The translations under genes and the position numbers were made by a program. From positions 1-5,474 of the forward strand of contig CARJCM010000066.1 of assembly GCA_948999435.1 (NCBI GenBank): a stretch of DNA of 5,474 bases, given 5' to 3'. Numbering within the stretch: the stretch's first letter is position 1; each line of letters opens with the position of its first letter. Shown here piece by piece: positions 1 to 5,474 of this stretch. The notes below the pieces were generated by a model. The model saw only the letters and a list, made by a program, of their open reading frames with translations. It made no database searches and was not told the origin of the DNA. This DNA is from an uncultured Bacilli bacterium. GTDB lineage: Bacteria > Bacillota_I > Bacilli_A > RF39 > UBA660.

Positions 1-64
<64 letters not shown>

Positions 65-69
65 TTTAT

Positions 70-146
70 GGCCAGTTGGTGAAGCGGCTTAACACACTGC
101 CCTTTCACGGCAGCATTCACGGGTTCGAATCCCGTACTGGTCACCA
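70..146 (+). tRNA. tRNA-Glu (anticodon TTC)
   Basis: This is a complete cloverleaf. The acceptor strands are 70-76 (GGCCAGT) and 136-142 (ACTGGTC), with one G-T wobble at the second pair. The anticodon stem CTGCC / GGCAG is at 97-101 and 109-113, with loop CTTTCAC and anticodon TTC at 104-106. The T arm is 119-123 / 131-135 around TTCGAAT. The discriminator A is at 143 and CCA is encoded at 144-146. The anticodon arm and T arm closely resemble Bacillus tRNA-Glu. It charges glutamate for GAA/GAG. It is the last gene of this tRNA unit, and an intrinsic terminator follows directly. Confidence 0.97.
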
Positions 147-158
147 AAATTTGTGTTG

Positions 159-185
159 AAACTCGGGAATAATTTCGAGTTTTTT
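159..185 (+). terminator. Intrinsic terminator of the tRNA-Ile/tRNA-Glu transcript
   Basis: AAACTCG at 159-165 pairs with CGAGTTT at 176-182. The stem can be extended inward by two G-T wobbles and an A-T pair to a four-base loop. A run of T (180-185) followed by CTTTT comes after the stem. It lies 13 bases after the CCA of tRNA-Glu and faces the plus strand. Read on the minus strand it has no T run after the hairpin, so it should act in one direction. Confidence 0.8.
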
Positions 186-197
186 CTTTTCTTTATT

Positions 198-226
198 AAA
201 AAAGCTTACTTTTCAATAAAGTAAGC
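198..226 (-). terminator. Intrinsic terminator overlapping the carboxypeptidase stop codon
   Basis: On the minus strand, GCTTACTTT (226-218) pairs with AAAGTAAGC (212-204), a perfect 9-bp stem with a 5-base loop. Six T residues follow (203-198). The TAA stop codon of the carboxypeptidase (208-206) and its last codons lie inside the hairpin, so the terminator is built from coding sequence. It faces the tRNA terminator at 159-185, and the two together insulate the convergent units. Confidence 0.8.
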
Positions 227-1165
227 ATAATATTCATCAAAGGTTATATTATTATCGTGAATGTAAGTAGCTGCTTCAACACCAACGTAGCGATAGTGCC
301 AAGCTTCTTCTTTAAATCCAGTTATATTTTCTTTGCCTTCTTGGTATCTTTCAATAAAACCAAATCTATAAGAATTATTTTGAAGCCATATATGAGCTGG
401 AGAATTTTTGAAATTTGAAGTTGTTGTGTTTTCTTTACTGAAAATATCTACTGACAAACCAGTTTGATGTTCGGAATGTCCTGGACGAGCAGCGATAGAA
501 TCAGCATAGGTAGTTCCATTACGATTTTTATAAGAATCATAAACATTTACTTGAGATTCATAGGTACGATAGCTAGAATTCATTATTAAGTATATATCTT
601 CAATTTTAGCTTGGTTCCACATATCTATGAAAGCATCATAAGCGATTTTTTGAAGTTTATGATTATCACCATAATAGTATTTGTTACTTACAGTTTTTAA
701 ATCATTAGGTTCAAAGTCTTCATTTAATTTATGATATTTATTAATTAGCATTAATTCATTTAGAGAAGTATCAGCATCAATATCGTGGTCATAATAGGCA
801 TAGTCGCGATTAACATTTACTAATGCGACTACTTCTTTAGAAGGAGTACTAGCATTTTCTTGATTGTAAGCTAAATACCTTGATAAATTTTTCTTTAAAT
901 AATACTTTTCATTAATTAAAGAAAGTAAAAATTCATTTTTAGGACTATTTAATAAACTTTTAACTATTTCTTTAGTAGTTTTTTCCTCAAGAGACTTAAT
1001 ATCTTCTTTAGAATAACCGATATTTAAAAGTTTATATTCGTTAGTCTTTTTATATTCTATTTTTGCGTGTATTTTGTTAAATGAATATATGCCTAAACTT
1101 AAAAAAATAATAATAATTAAGATAAACCATACTTGTTTTTTAATTTTTAATTTAGTTTTTTTCAA
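206..1165 (-). CDS. D-alanyl-D-alanine carboxypeptidase, peptidase M15B / VanY family, membrane anchored
   Basis: This is a zinc peptidase expected to trim the terminal D-Ala from peptidoglycan stem peptides outside the membrane. Numbered from the TTG start (319 aa), a basic N-terminus precedes one hydrophobic segment at about 12-27 (VWFILIIIIFLSLGIYSF) with no lipobox, so it is probably an uncleaved anchor with the domain outside. A charged linker and a GYSKED segment lead to the VanY domain at about 165-300. Visible motifs are SSYRTYESQ, RPGHSEHQTGLSVD with predicted zinc ligands H233 and D240, and EAWHYRYVG with catalytic E287 and zinc ligand H290, so the active site looks intact. I chose TTG at 1165 because AAGGTGAT, a close match to the anti-SD complement, lies four bases before it. 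A GTG at 1174 adds three residues but has no upstream SD. The specificity (DD- versus LD-carboxypeptidase) is inferred from family. The gene is monocistronic, with its own promoter and terminator. Confidence 0.9.
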   Translation of the reverse strand: MKKTKLKIKKQVWFILIIIIFLSLGIYSFNKIHAKIEYKKTNEYKLLNIGYSKEDIKSLEEKTTKEIVKSLLNSPKNEFLLSLINEKYYLKKNLSRYLAYNQENASTPSKEVVALVNVNRDYAYYDHDIDADTSLNELMLINKYHKLNEDFEPNDLKTVSNKYYYGDNHKLQKIAYDAFIDMWNQAKIEDIYLIMNSSYRTYESQVNVYDSYKNRNGTTYADSIAARPGHSEHQTGLSVDIFSKENTTTSNFKNSPAHIWLQNNSYRFGFIERYQEGKENITGFKEEAWHYRYVGVEAATYIHDNNITFDEYYAYFIEK

Positions 1166-1169
1166 AATA

Positions 1170-1177
1170 ATCACCTT
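1170..1177 (-). promoter_or_regulatory. Shine-Dalgarno AAGGTGAT that decides a TTG start for the carboxypeptidase
   Basis: On the minus strand AAGGTGAT (1177-1170) is followed by TATT and then TTG (1165-1163). AGGTGAT is complementary to the ATCACCT part of the usual 16S 3' tail. The upstream GTG candidate lies inside this SD and cannot use it. This makes TTG the more likely start. Confidence 0.6.
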
Positions 1178-1183
1178 ATATAT

Positions 1184-1212
1184 ATTATAACCAGAAAAAA
1201 TGTATTTGACAA
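1184..1212 (-). promoter_or_regulatory. SigA-type promoter of the carboxypeptidase gene
   Basis: On the minus strand there is a -35 box TTGTCA (1212-1207), a 17-base spacer and a perfect -10 box TATAAT (1189-1184). Transcription should begin near 1179-1177, which leaves a leader of only about 12-14 bases before the TTG codon. The -35 box overlaps that of the divergent promoter for the 119-residue gene. Confidence 0.7.
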
Positions 1213-1234
1213 ATTAAATTAGTCATTGTAAAAT
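1206..1234 (+). promoter_or_regulatory. SigA-type promoter of the 119-residue gene
   Basis: A perfect -35 box TTGACA (1206-1211), a 17-base spacer and a -10 box TAAAAT (1229-1234) form a near-consensus vegetative promoter. The start should fall near 1241, giving a leader of about 24 bases that contains the SD. A 10-base direct repeat AAATTAAATT occurs at 1211-1220 and 1231-1240, within the promoter, but in such AT-rich DNA it may be chance. Confidence 0.75.
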
Positions 1235-1264
1235 TAAATTGTAAAGTAAGTAAGGGGAGAGGAT

Positions 1265-1624
1265 ATGGAAAATAATAAAGTAATACTTAGTTACTGCCCT
1301 AATTTTGATAGAATTATTAATACTGATTTTTTGGAAGATGACTCATTATCTTTACAATTAGTTAAAATATATCGCGATTTTATTTTTAAAATTAATATTG
1401 ATGATGAAGATGATATTGAAAAGGTTAGTTTGCTTGATAAAACAATGGGAAAGTATGTAGATGATTGCTTTTTTAGAAAAACACTTCAAAAAGAGATTTT
1501 TAGAATGAAAGTAAAAAATAAAAATAGTGATCCTGTACGTACCATTGTTGATGCGATTATTAATATTTATAAACAAACTATGGAAGACCAAACAAGGAAG
1601 ATTTATATTTCTAAATGGATTTAA
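1265..1624 (+). CDS. Hypothetical protein, 119 aa, no recognised family
   Basis: I do not recognise this protein. It should be expressed: a near-consensus promoter lies upstream, a strong purine-rich SD (AAGGGGAGAGG, 1252-1262) sits two bases before the ATG, and a probable terminator follows. It has no signal peptide or membrane segment, so it is probably cytosolic. The composition suggests a mostly helical protein. An acidic stretch at about residues 44-52 (NIDDEDDIE) is followed by a more basic second half (RKTLQKEIFRMKVKNKNSD, about 71-89) and a C-terminal helix-like segment (VRTIVDAIINIYKQT) ending in KWI. Two cysteines, C11 and C68, are present but form no metal-binding motif. Base composition matches the neighbours, with no sign of recent transfer. 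It is transcribed divergently from the carboxypeptidase and in the same direction as rnc-smc, but probably as its own unit. A link to either neighbour is only positional. Confidence 0.75.
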   Translation: MENNKVILSYCPNFDRIINTDFLEDDSLSLQLVKIYRDFIFKINIDDEDDIEKVSLLDKTMGKYVDDCFFRKTLQKEIFRMKVKNKNSDPVRTIVDAIINIYKQTMEDQTRKIYISKWI

Positions 1625-1627
1625 GCT

Positions 1628-1658
1628 AAAATAGACATGAAAGTGTTTATTTTTTTTT
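1628..1658 (+). terminator. Probable intrinsic terminator after the 119-residue gene
   Basis: AAAATAGACA (1628-1637) can pair with TGTTTATTTT (1644-1653) with one G-T wobble, and a T-G pair closes a GAAA tetraloop at 1639-1642. Nine T residues run from 1650 to 1658. The stem is mostly A-T and therefore weak, so some readthrough into rnc-smc is plausible. Confidence 0.55.
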
Positions 1659-1665
1659 GCCTTTT

Positions 1666-1674
1666 TGTTATAAT
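1666..1674 (+). promoter_or_regulatory. Extended -10 promoter of the rnc-smc operon
   Basis: TGT followed by TATAAT (1669-1674) is a perfect extended -10 element. The matching -35 position (about 1646-1651, TTTATT) is poor, as is common for extended -10 promoters, and it lies inside the preceding terminator. Transcription should begin near 1681, giving a leader of about 23 bases before the rnc ATG. Confidence 0.6.
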
Positions 1675-1703
1675 TAAGAAGAATAAAGAAACGAGTGATA
1701 TAG

Positions 1704-2348
1704 ATGGATTTCTTAAAACCTTTTAATATTGAAATAACAAAGAAAGAATTACTAGAGCTTGCTTTAACTCATAGTAGTTATTCTAATGAACATGGTGGTG
1801 GCAATTATGAACGCCTGGAATTTTTAGGAGATGCAGTATTGCAACTTATTACTAGTGAGTATTTTTATAATTTAAGTGGAGCTCAAGAAGGCGAATTATC
1901 AAAAATTAGAGCGGGTTTTGTGTGTGAAGAAGCTTTAGCTCAATATTCGAAAGATGTAGGCATTGATAAATATATTAAAGTCGGAAATGGGCAGATTAAT
2001 AATGTTAATGATACGATTATTGCAGATTGCTTTGAAAGTGTTTTAGGAGCGATTTATTTAGATAAAGGTTTTTTAGTGGCTAAAGATTATGCTTTAAAAA
2101 TATTAGAACCTTATGTTAAAAAACATCATATATTCTTGGGAGATTATAAATCTAGATTACAAGAAATGGTTCAAACTGATAAAAAAAGTTTAGAGTATAT
2201 TTTAGTAAGTGAAGAAGGACCTAGTCATGATAAGACTTTTGTATTTGAAGTAGTTATAGATGGAATTGTTTATGGGAGAGGTATTGGTAAAAGTAAAAAA
2301 GAAGCAGAACAACAAGCAGCGCGAGATGCTTTAGAGAAGTGTGCTTAA
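1704..2348 (+). CDS. rnc: Ribonuclease III
   Basis: This is a double-strand-specific endoribonuclease that matures rRNA precursors and processes structured mRNAs; it acts in the cytoplasm as a dimer. At 214 aa it is at the short end of the family, mainly through a short N-terminus. The catalytic domain is about residues 5-140. The signature ERLEFLGDAVL (36-46) supplies predicted metal ligands E36, E39 and D43, and DCFESVLGAIYLD (108-120) supplies D108 and E111. The C-terminal double-stranded RNA binding domain is about 147-213: RLQEMVQ helix, TFVFEVVIDG strands, and the KKEAEQQAA helix that contacts RNA. All key residues are present. The start is ATG at 1704 with a modest SD (GAGTGAT, 1693-1699). 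It is the first gene of an operon with smc, which starts 16 bases after the rnc stop; the same pairing is known in Bacillus. Confidence 0.97.
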   Translation: MDFLKPFNIEITKKELLELALTHSSYSNEHGGGNYERLEFLGDAVLQLITSEYFYNLSGAQEGELSKIRAGFVCEEALAQYSKDVGIDKYIKVGNGQINNVNDTIIADCFESVLGAIYLDKGFLVAKDYALKILEPYVKKHHIFLGDYKSRLQEMVQTDKKSLEYILVSEEGPSHDKTFVFEVVIDGIVYGRGIGKSKKEAEQQAARDALEKCA

Positions 2349-2350
2349 GC

Positions 2351-2358
2351 AAAGGAAG
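2351..2358 (+). promoter_or_regulatory. Shine-Dalgarno AAAGGAAG that places the smc start at 2365
   Basis: AAAGGAAG lies six bases before ATG 2365, a good distance. An in-frame GTG at 2341 would add eight residues and overlap rnc, but Smc proteins normally begin with a short methionine-plus-strand lead such as MHLKNIRAFGFKSF, which starts exactly at 2365. Confidence 0.75.
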
Positions 2359-2364
2359 ATTTAC

Positions 2365-5307
2365 ATGCATTTAAAAAACATTCGAGCATTTGGTTTTAAA
2401 TCATTTGCAGATAAAATAGATTTAGAAATAAAAAATGGAATTACGGCAGTAGTAGGACCTAATGGCAGTGGTAAAAGTAATATTGTGGATGCTGTACGTT
2501 GGGTTTTAGGTGAACAATCGGTTAAATCTCTTCGTGGTAGTGATACAATGAGTGATGTAATATTTTCAGGCTCTAAATCAAGACCAGCTCATACCAGAGC
2601 ATATGTATCTTTAGTATTTGATAATAGTGATCATTATTTAAATAGTGAATTTAATGAAATTGAAGTAAAAAGAGTTATTTATAATACTGGTGAAAATGAA
2701 TATTTTGTTAATAATAGTAAAGTTAGGCTTAAAGATGTGACTGACCTTTTTTTAGATACAGGCGCGGGTAATGATTCTTTTAATATTATTTCTCAAGGTA
2801 GTGTTTCAGATATAATAAATAGTAAACCAGAATCAAGAAGAACTATTTTTGAAGATGCTGCAGGAGTTTTAAAATATAAAAAAAGAAAAGAAGTTAGCTT
2901 AAAAAAACTAGAGAAAACTAAGGAAAATATTGCAAGAGTTAAACTGGTAATAGAAGAACTAGAAAAAAGTGTTAATCCTTTAAAAAAACAAAGTGAAGTA
3001 GCTAAGAAATTTTTAGCATTGAAAGATGAACTTAAAAATATAGAAATTGCTTTGATAGCAAGTGATATCTCTAAAATAAATATTGATTATAAAAGAATAA
3101 AAGCAGAAGCAGAATCTTTACAAAAAGAACTAGCGGGTATGACATCTAAAAATACTGAAGATAATACAAAATTAGAAAAACTAAAATTAGAAAACTTAAA
3201 ATTAGATGAAACTATAAGTTCTAAAAATAGTGAATATTTAAAATTAACAGAAAATCTTGCTAGTTTGGAAGCTGAGAAGTTAGTTACTATGGAACGTAAA
3301 AAGTATGATACTGGTAGTGAAAAATTAGAAGAAATTTCAATAAAACTTAAAGAAGAGCAACTAGCAATAAAAAAAGATATTACAACAGAACAAGCTAAAC
3401 TTGAAGGAGTAATTAATGATATTAAAGAATTATCGATTGCTAAAGATAAAATTGATAATGATTTGATTACAGAAAAAGTGAAAAAAAATAATTTGCTTAA
3501 TAATATAAATGAACATGCTAAAGAAATCTTAGTTTTAGAAAATAAAATTGAAATATTAGAAGATAATATTAAAAATAATTCCAAGATGCCTAATGCAGTT
3601 AGAAGTGTTTTAAATAATATGCGTTTAGAAGGGGTTCATAATACCATAGGTAATTTATTAGAAATGGAAAATATGTATGTGACTGCTATAGAAACAGCCT
3701 TAGGTTCTTCAGCTAATTTTTTAGTTACAGAAAATGAAGCGGCTACTAGAGAATGTATTGATTATTTAAAAACTAATCATTTAGGAAGGGCAACTTTCTT
3801 TCCCCTTAATGTTATTAAACCAAGAGATATTCCAGATAAAGATATAAGTTTAATAAGAAATGAAAAAGGTATTATCAACATTGCGAGTGAACTAGTTAAA
3901 TATGATAAAGAATATGACAATATTGTTAAAAATCAGCTTGGTAATGTTATTGTGGTTGATAATATTGATACTCTAAATAAAGTTGGTAAAATATTAGATT
4001 ATAAATATAGAATTGTTTCTTTAGATGGTGAAATATTATATTCTGGCGGTTCAATTACTGGCGGTTCTTTTAAACAAAATAATAATGGTTTAAATGATAA
4101 ACTTAAACTTAATGAATTACAAGAAAAGTTAGAACTTACAAAAATTGAATTAGAAAATTTAAATAAAGATTATAAAGACTTTAGTAATGGTTTTGAGGAA
4201 TTAGAGAAAAATCAAGAAGAAAAATCTAAACAATTAATTGCATTAAATGAGATACTTAATACTCGTACTAATAAAATTAGAGGTTTAGAAGAAGCTTTAA
4301 ATAAAAAAGAATTAGAGATTAAAGGTAATGAAGATATTGGCGATAAAAAGCTAGATAAAAAATTAGTTAGTATTTTAGAAGAAGCTAATGAGGTTGCTAG
4401 TGAAAAAGAAATATTATCTCAGGAACTAAATAATCTTAAAAAACAAAAATCAGAATTAGCTTTAGAAATTAATGAAGTTGAAAGTAAATATCATAAAACT
4501 AATGTTGTTTATAATAGTATTCAAAATAATTTGAAAGAAAAAGAAGTTAAATTGGGTAAATATGATGTTAAACTTGATAATTTATTGTTAGAATTATCTG
4601 AGAATTATTCCATTACTTATGAATATGCAACTAGTAATTATGAACTGGAAATACCTGATGAGATAGCAAGAACAAAGGTTGATACTTTAAAAAGAGATAT
4701 AATGAAACTTGGAGAAGTTAATATTGGTGCTATTGCTGAGTTTGAAAGGGTAAATGAACGTTATGAGTTTTTGCTTAAACAAAGTAATGATTTGGAAGAA
4801 TCAAGTAGAGAATTAAACAATATTATCGATGAAATGGATAAAATAATGATTGAAAGATTTAAAGAAACTTTTGATAAAATTAGTGTGGAATTTAATTTGG
4901 TTTTTAAAAAATTATTTAAGGGTGGCAGAGGAACTCTTAAACTTACCAATCCAGATGATTTACTTAATACTGGTATTGATATTGAAGCTGAACCACCAGG
5001 CAAAAAACTTAATTCAATTGTATTGCTATCTGGTGGAGAGAAAACTTTAACGGCTATAGCTGTTTTATTTGCAATACTAAATATTAAACCTAGTCCATTT
5101 TGTATATTAGATGAGGTTGAAGCAGCTTTAGATGAAGCTAATGTTGATACATTTGGTAAATATTTGCAAGAAAAGAAAAATGCTAGTCAATTTATTTTGA
5201 TAACACATAAAAAAAGAACGATGGAATATGCTGATGTATTATATGGTATTACAATGCAAGAGTCAGGCGTAAGTAAGATAGTTAGCGTTAATTTAGAAAG
5301 CATTTAA
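2365..5307 (+). CDS. smc: Chromosome condensation protein Smc, short-armed form
   Basis: This is the ATPase core of the bacterial condensin: a homodimer that with ScpA and ScpB compacts and segregates the chromosome. Numbered from ATG 2365 the protein has 980 aa. The N-terminal head has Walker A GPNGSGKSN (31-39), arginine-loop SLRGS (R57) and the Q-loop SQGS (Q144). A coiled-coil arm rich in K, E and L follows at about 167-407. The hinge is at about 407-572, with GRATFFPLN and the glycine motif SGGSITGGS. The return coiled coil is about 572-782. The C-terminal head has the ABC signature LSGGEKT (888-894), Walker B CILDE (D916, E917), the D-loop ALD and switch H948. Heads and hinge are full length and intact. 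Bacillus Smc is about 1186 aa, so the missing ~200 residues come from both arms. It is second in the operon with rnc; ftsY, which follows smc in Bacillus, is absent here. Confidence 0.97.
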   Translation: MHLKNIRAFGFKSFADKIDLEIKNGITAVVGPNGSGKSNIVDAVRWVLGEQSVKSLRGSDTMSDVIFSGSKSRPAHTRAYVSLVFDNSDHYLNSEFNEIEVKRVIYNTGENEYFVNNSKVRLKDVTDLFLDTGAGNDSFNIISQGSVSDIINSKPESRRTIFEDAAGVLKYKKRKEVSLKKLEKTKENIARVKLVIEELEKSVNPLKKQSEVAKKFLALKDELKNIEIALIASDISKINIDYKRIKAEAESLQKELAGMTSKNTEDNTKLEKLKLENLKLDETISSKNSEYLKLTENLASLEAEKLVTMERKKYDTGSEKLEEISIKLKEEQLAIKKDITTEQAKLEGVINDIKELSIAKDKIDNDLITEKVKKNNLLNNINEHAKEILVLENKIEILEDNIKNNSKMPNAVRSVLNNMRLEGVHNTIGNLLEMENMYVTAIETALGSSANFLVTENEAATRECIDYLKTNHLGRATFFPLNVIKPRDIPDKDISLIRNEKGIINIASELVKYDKEYDNIVKNQLGNVIVVDNIDTLNKVGKILDYKYRIVSLDGEILYSGGSITGGSFKQNNNGLNDKLKLNELQEKLELTKIELENLNKDYKDFSNGFEELEKNQEEKSKQLIALNEILNTRTNKIRGLEEALNKKELEIKGNEDIGDKKLDKKLVSILEEANEVASEKEILSQELNNLKKQKSELALEINEVESKYHKTNVVYNSIQNNLKEKEVKLGKYDVKLDNLLLELSENYSITYEYATSNYELEIPDEIARTKVDTLKRDIMKLGEVNIGAIAEFERVNERYEFLLKQSNDLEESSRELNNIIDEMDKIMIERFKETFDKISVEFNLVFKKLFKGGRGTLKLTNPDDLLNTGIDIEAEPPGKKLNSIVLLSGGEKTLTAIAVLFAILNIKPSPFCILDEVEAALDEANVDTFGKYLQEKKNASQFILITHKKRTMEYADVLYGITMQESGVSKIVSVNLESI

Positions 5308-5319
5308 AAATAAAAAAAT

Positions 5320-5345
5320 AAGAGTCTTTATTGAACTCTTTTTTT
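5320..5345. terminator. Bidirectional intrinsic terminator between smc and def
   Basis: AAGAGT (5320-5325) pairs with ACTCTT (5335-5340) around a 9-base loop. On the plus strand the T run 5339-5345 follows, 13 bases after the smc stop. On the minus strand the hairpin is followed by A and then a T-rich tract (complement of 5311-5318), so it can also end def transcripts. The def stop codon lies in the plus-strand T tract, so the convergent genes share one element. Confidence 0.7.
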
Positions 5346-5474
5346 AAATTTCTCGATATTTATTAGCGTTTTTATAAGGGTTTTTAGAATCTATTTTATC
5401 AACGAATAAAATTCCGTTTAAATGGTCTAATTCATGTTGGAAAGCCATACTCATTAGCTTTTTCTACTCTTATT
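5344..5474 (-). CDS. def: Peptide deformylase, C-terminal part only; reading frame interrupted near the window edge
   Basis: Peptide deformylase removes the formyl group from the N-terminal methionine of new proteins, using a metal held by a cysteine and two histidines. On the minus strand, the frame ending at TAA 5346-5344 encodes motif 3, FQHELDHLNGILF (HExxH; both metal-binding histidines and the catalytic glutamate), then VDKIDSKNPYKNANKYREI. The NPY-type tail fits the Gram-positive (type II) class. Motifs 1 (GxGxAAxQ) and 2 (EGCLS) would lie outside the window. In this frame a TAG (5466-5464) and a TAA (5472-5470) occur only a few codons upstream of the motif, so the 5' part cannot be continuous with it as written. 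A one-base shift within the T run at 5459-5463 restores a plausible family sequence. It may be an assembly error at a sequence end, or a decayed gene. It converges on smc. Identity is firm; intactness is not. Confidence 0.85.

Noticed and set aside
1211..1245. Direct repeats AAATTAAATT and ATTGTAAA in the divergent promoter region as an operator
   Set aside because: Such short A/T words recur by chance at this composition; no symmetric regulator site is evident, so they are not listed as a feature.
1358..1591. Minus-strand open frame of 77 codons opposite the 119-residue gene
   Set aside because: It is low-complexity I/N/F composition from AT-rich DNA, and the plus-strand gene has the promoter and SD.
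2341..2364. GTG start for smc, eight codons earlier and overlapping rnc
   Set aside because: The SD at 2351-2358 lies downstream of it, and family N-termini match the ATG at 2365.
3087..3584. Minus-strand open frame of 165 codons inside smc
   Set aside because: It is antisense to coiled-coil coding sequence, has no family resemblance, and its serine- and leucine-rich composition is what the complement of K/E-rich codons produces.
4761..5050. Short open frames on both strands within the C-terminal head of smc
   Set aside because: They are shadows of highly conserved Smc coding sequence with no start signals of their own.
2365..5307. Repeated K/E/L/N codon strings in smc as DNA repeats or a CRISPR-like array
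   Set aside because: They are coiled-coil heptads with no regular identical repeat unit or spacers.
206..5307. Mycoplasma-type genetic code with TGA as tryptophan, suggested by the Smc length
   Set aside because: Tryptophans are TGG, and conserved proteins reach their expected ends without internal TGA.

Overview
The window is strongly AT-rich and codes with the standard bacterial code: tryptophan is TGG, and the conserved proteins run full length with no in-frame TGA. The tRNA genes encode their own CCA, promoters are SigA-like, and the gene order includes rnc-smc. This points to a low-GC Bacillota / Mycoplasmatota-type bacterium. The Smc protein is only about 980 residues, close to the length I recall for Mycoplasma Smc (P115) and roughly 200 less than Bacillus Smc. 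A membrane-anchored DD-carboxypeptidase argues that the host still has, or recently had, peptidoglycan. A reduced-genome Bacilli lineage (gut RF39-like or Acholeplasma-like) would fit both facts; this placement is inference.

Layout: 1-146 holds the 3' part of tRNA-Ile(GAT) and a complete tRNA-Glu(TTC), five bases apart, followed by an intrinsic terminator. Positions 206-1165 (minus) encode an M15B/VanY-type D-Ala-D-Ala carboxypeptidase whose own terminator contains its stop codon. Positions 1166-1264 form a compact divergent promoter region with overlapping -35 boxes. Positions 1265-1624 (plus) encode an unrecognised 119-residue protein, followed by a probable terminator and an extended -10 promoter. 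Positions 1704-5307 (plus) carry rnc (RNase III) and smc (chromosome condensin) as an operon. A hairpin at 5320-5340 that can act in both directions separates smc from the convergent 3' end of a peptide deformylase gene, which runs off the right edge and looks frame-disrupted there.

Functionally this is housekeeping: tRNA supply, wall trimming, RNA processing, chromosome condensation and N-terminal protein processing. I see no mobile element, CRISPR array, phage gene or defence system, and nothing that forms a new multi-gene system. The points most worth a second look are the short-armed Smc beside a wall enzyme, the apparent frameshift in def, the absence of ftsY after smc, the shared divergent promoter, and the unknown 119-residue protein.
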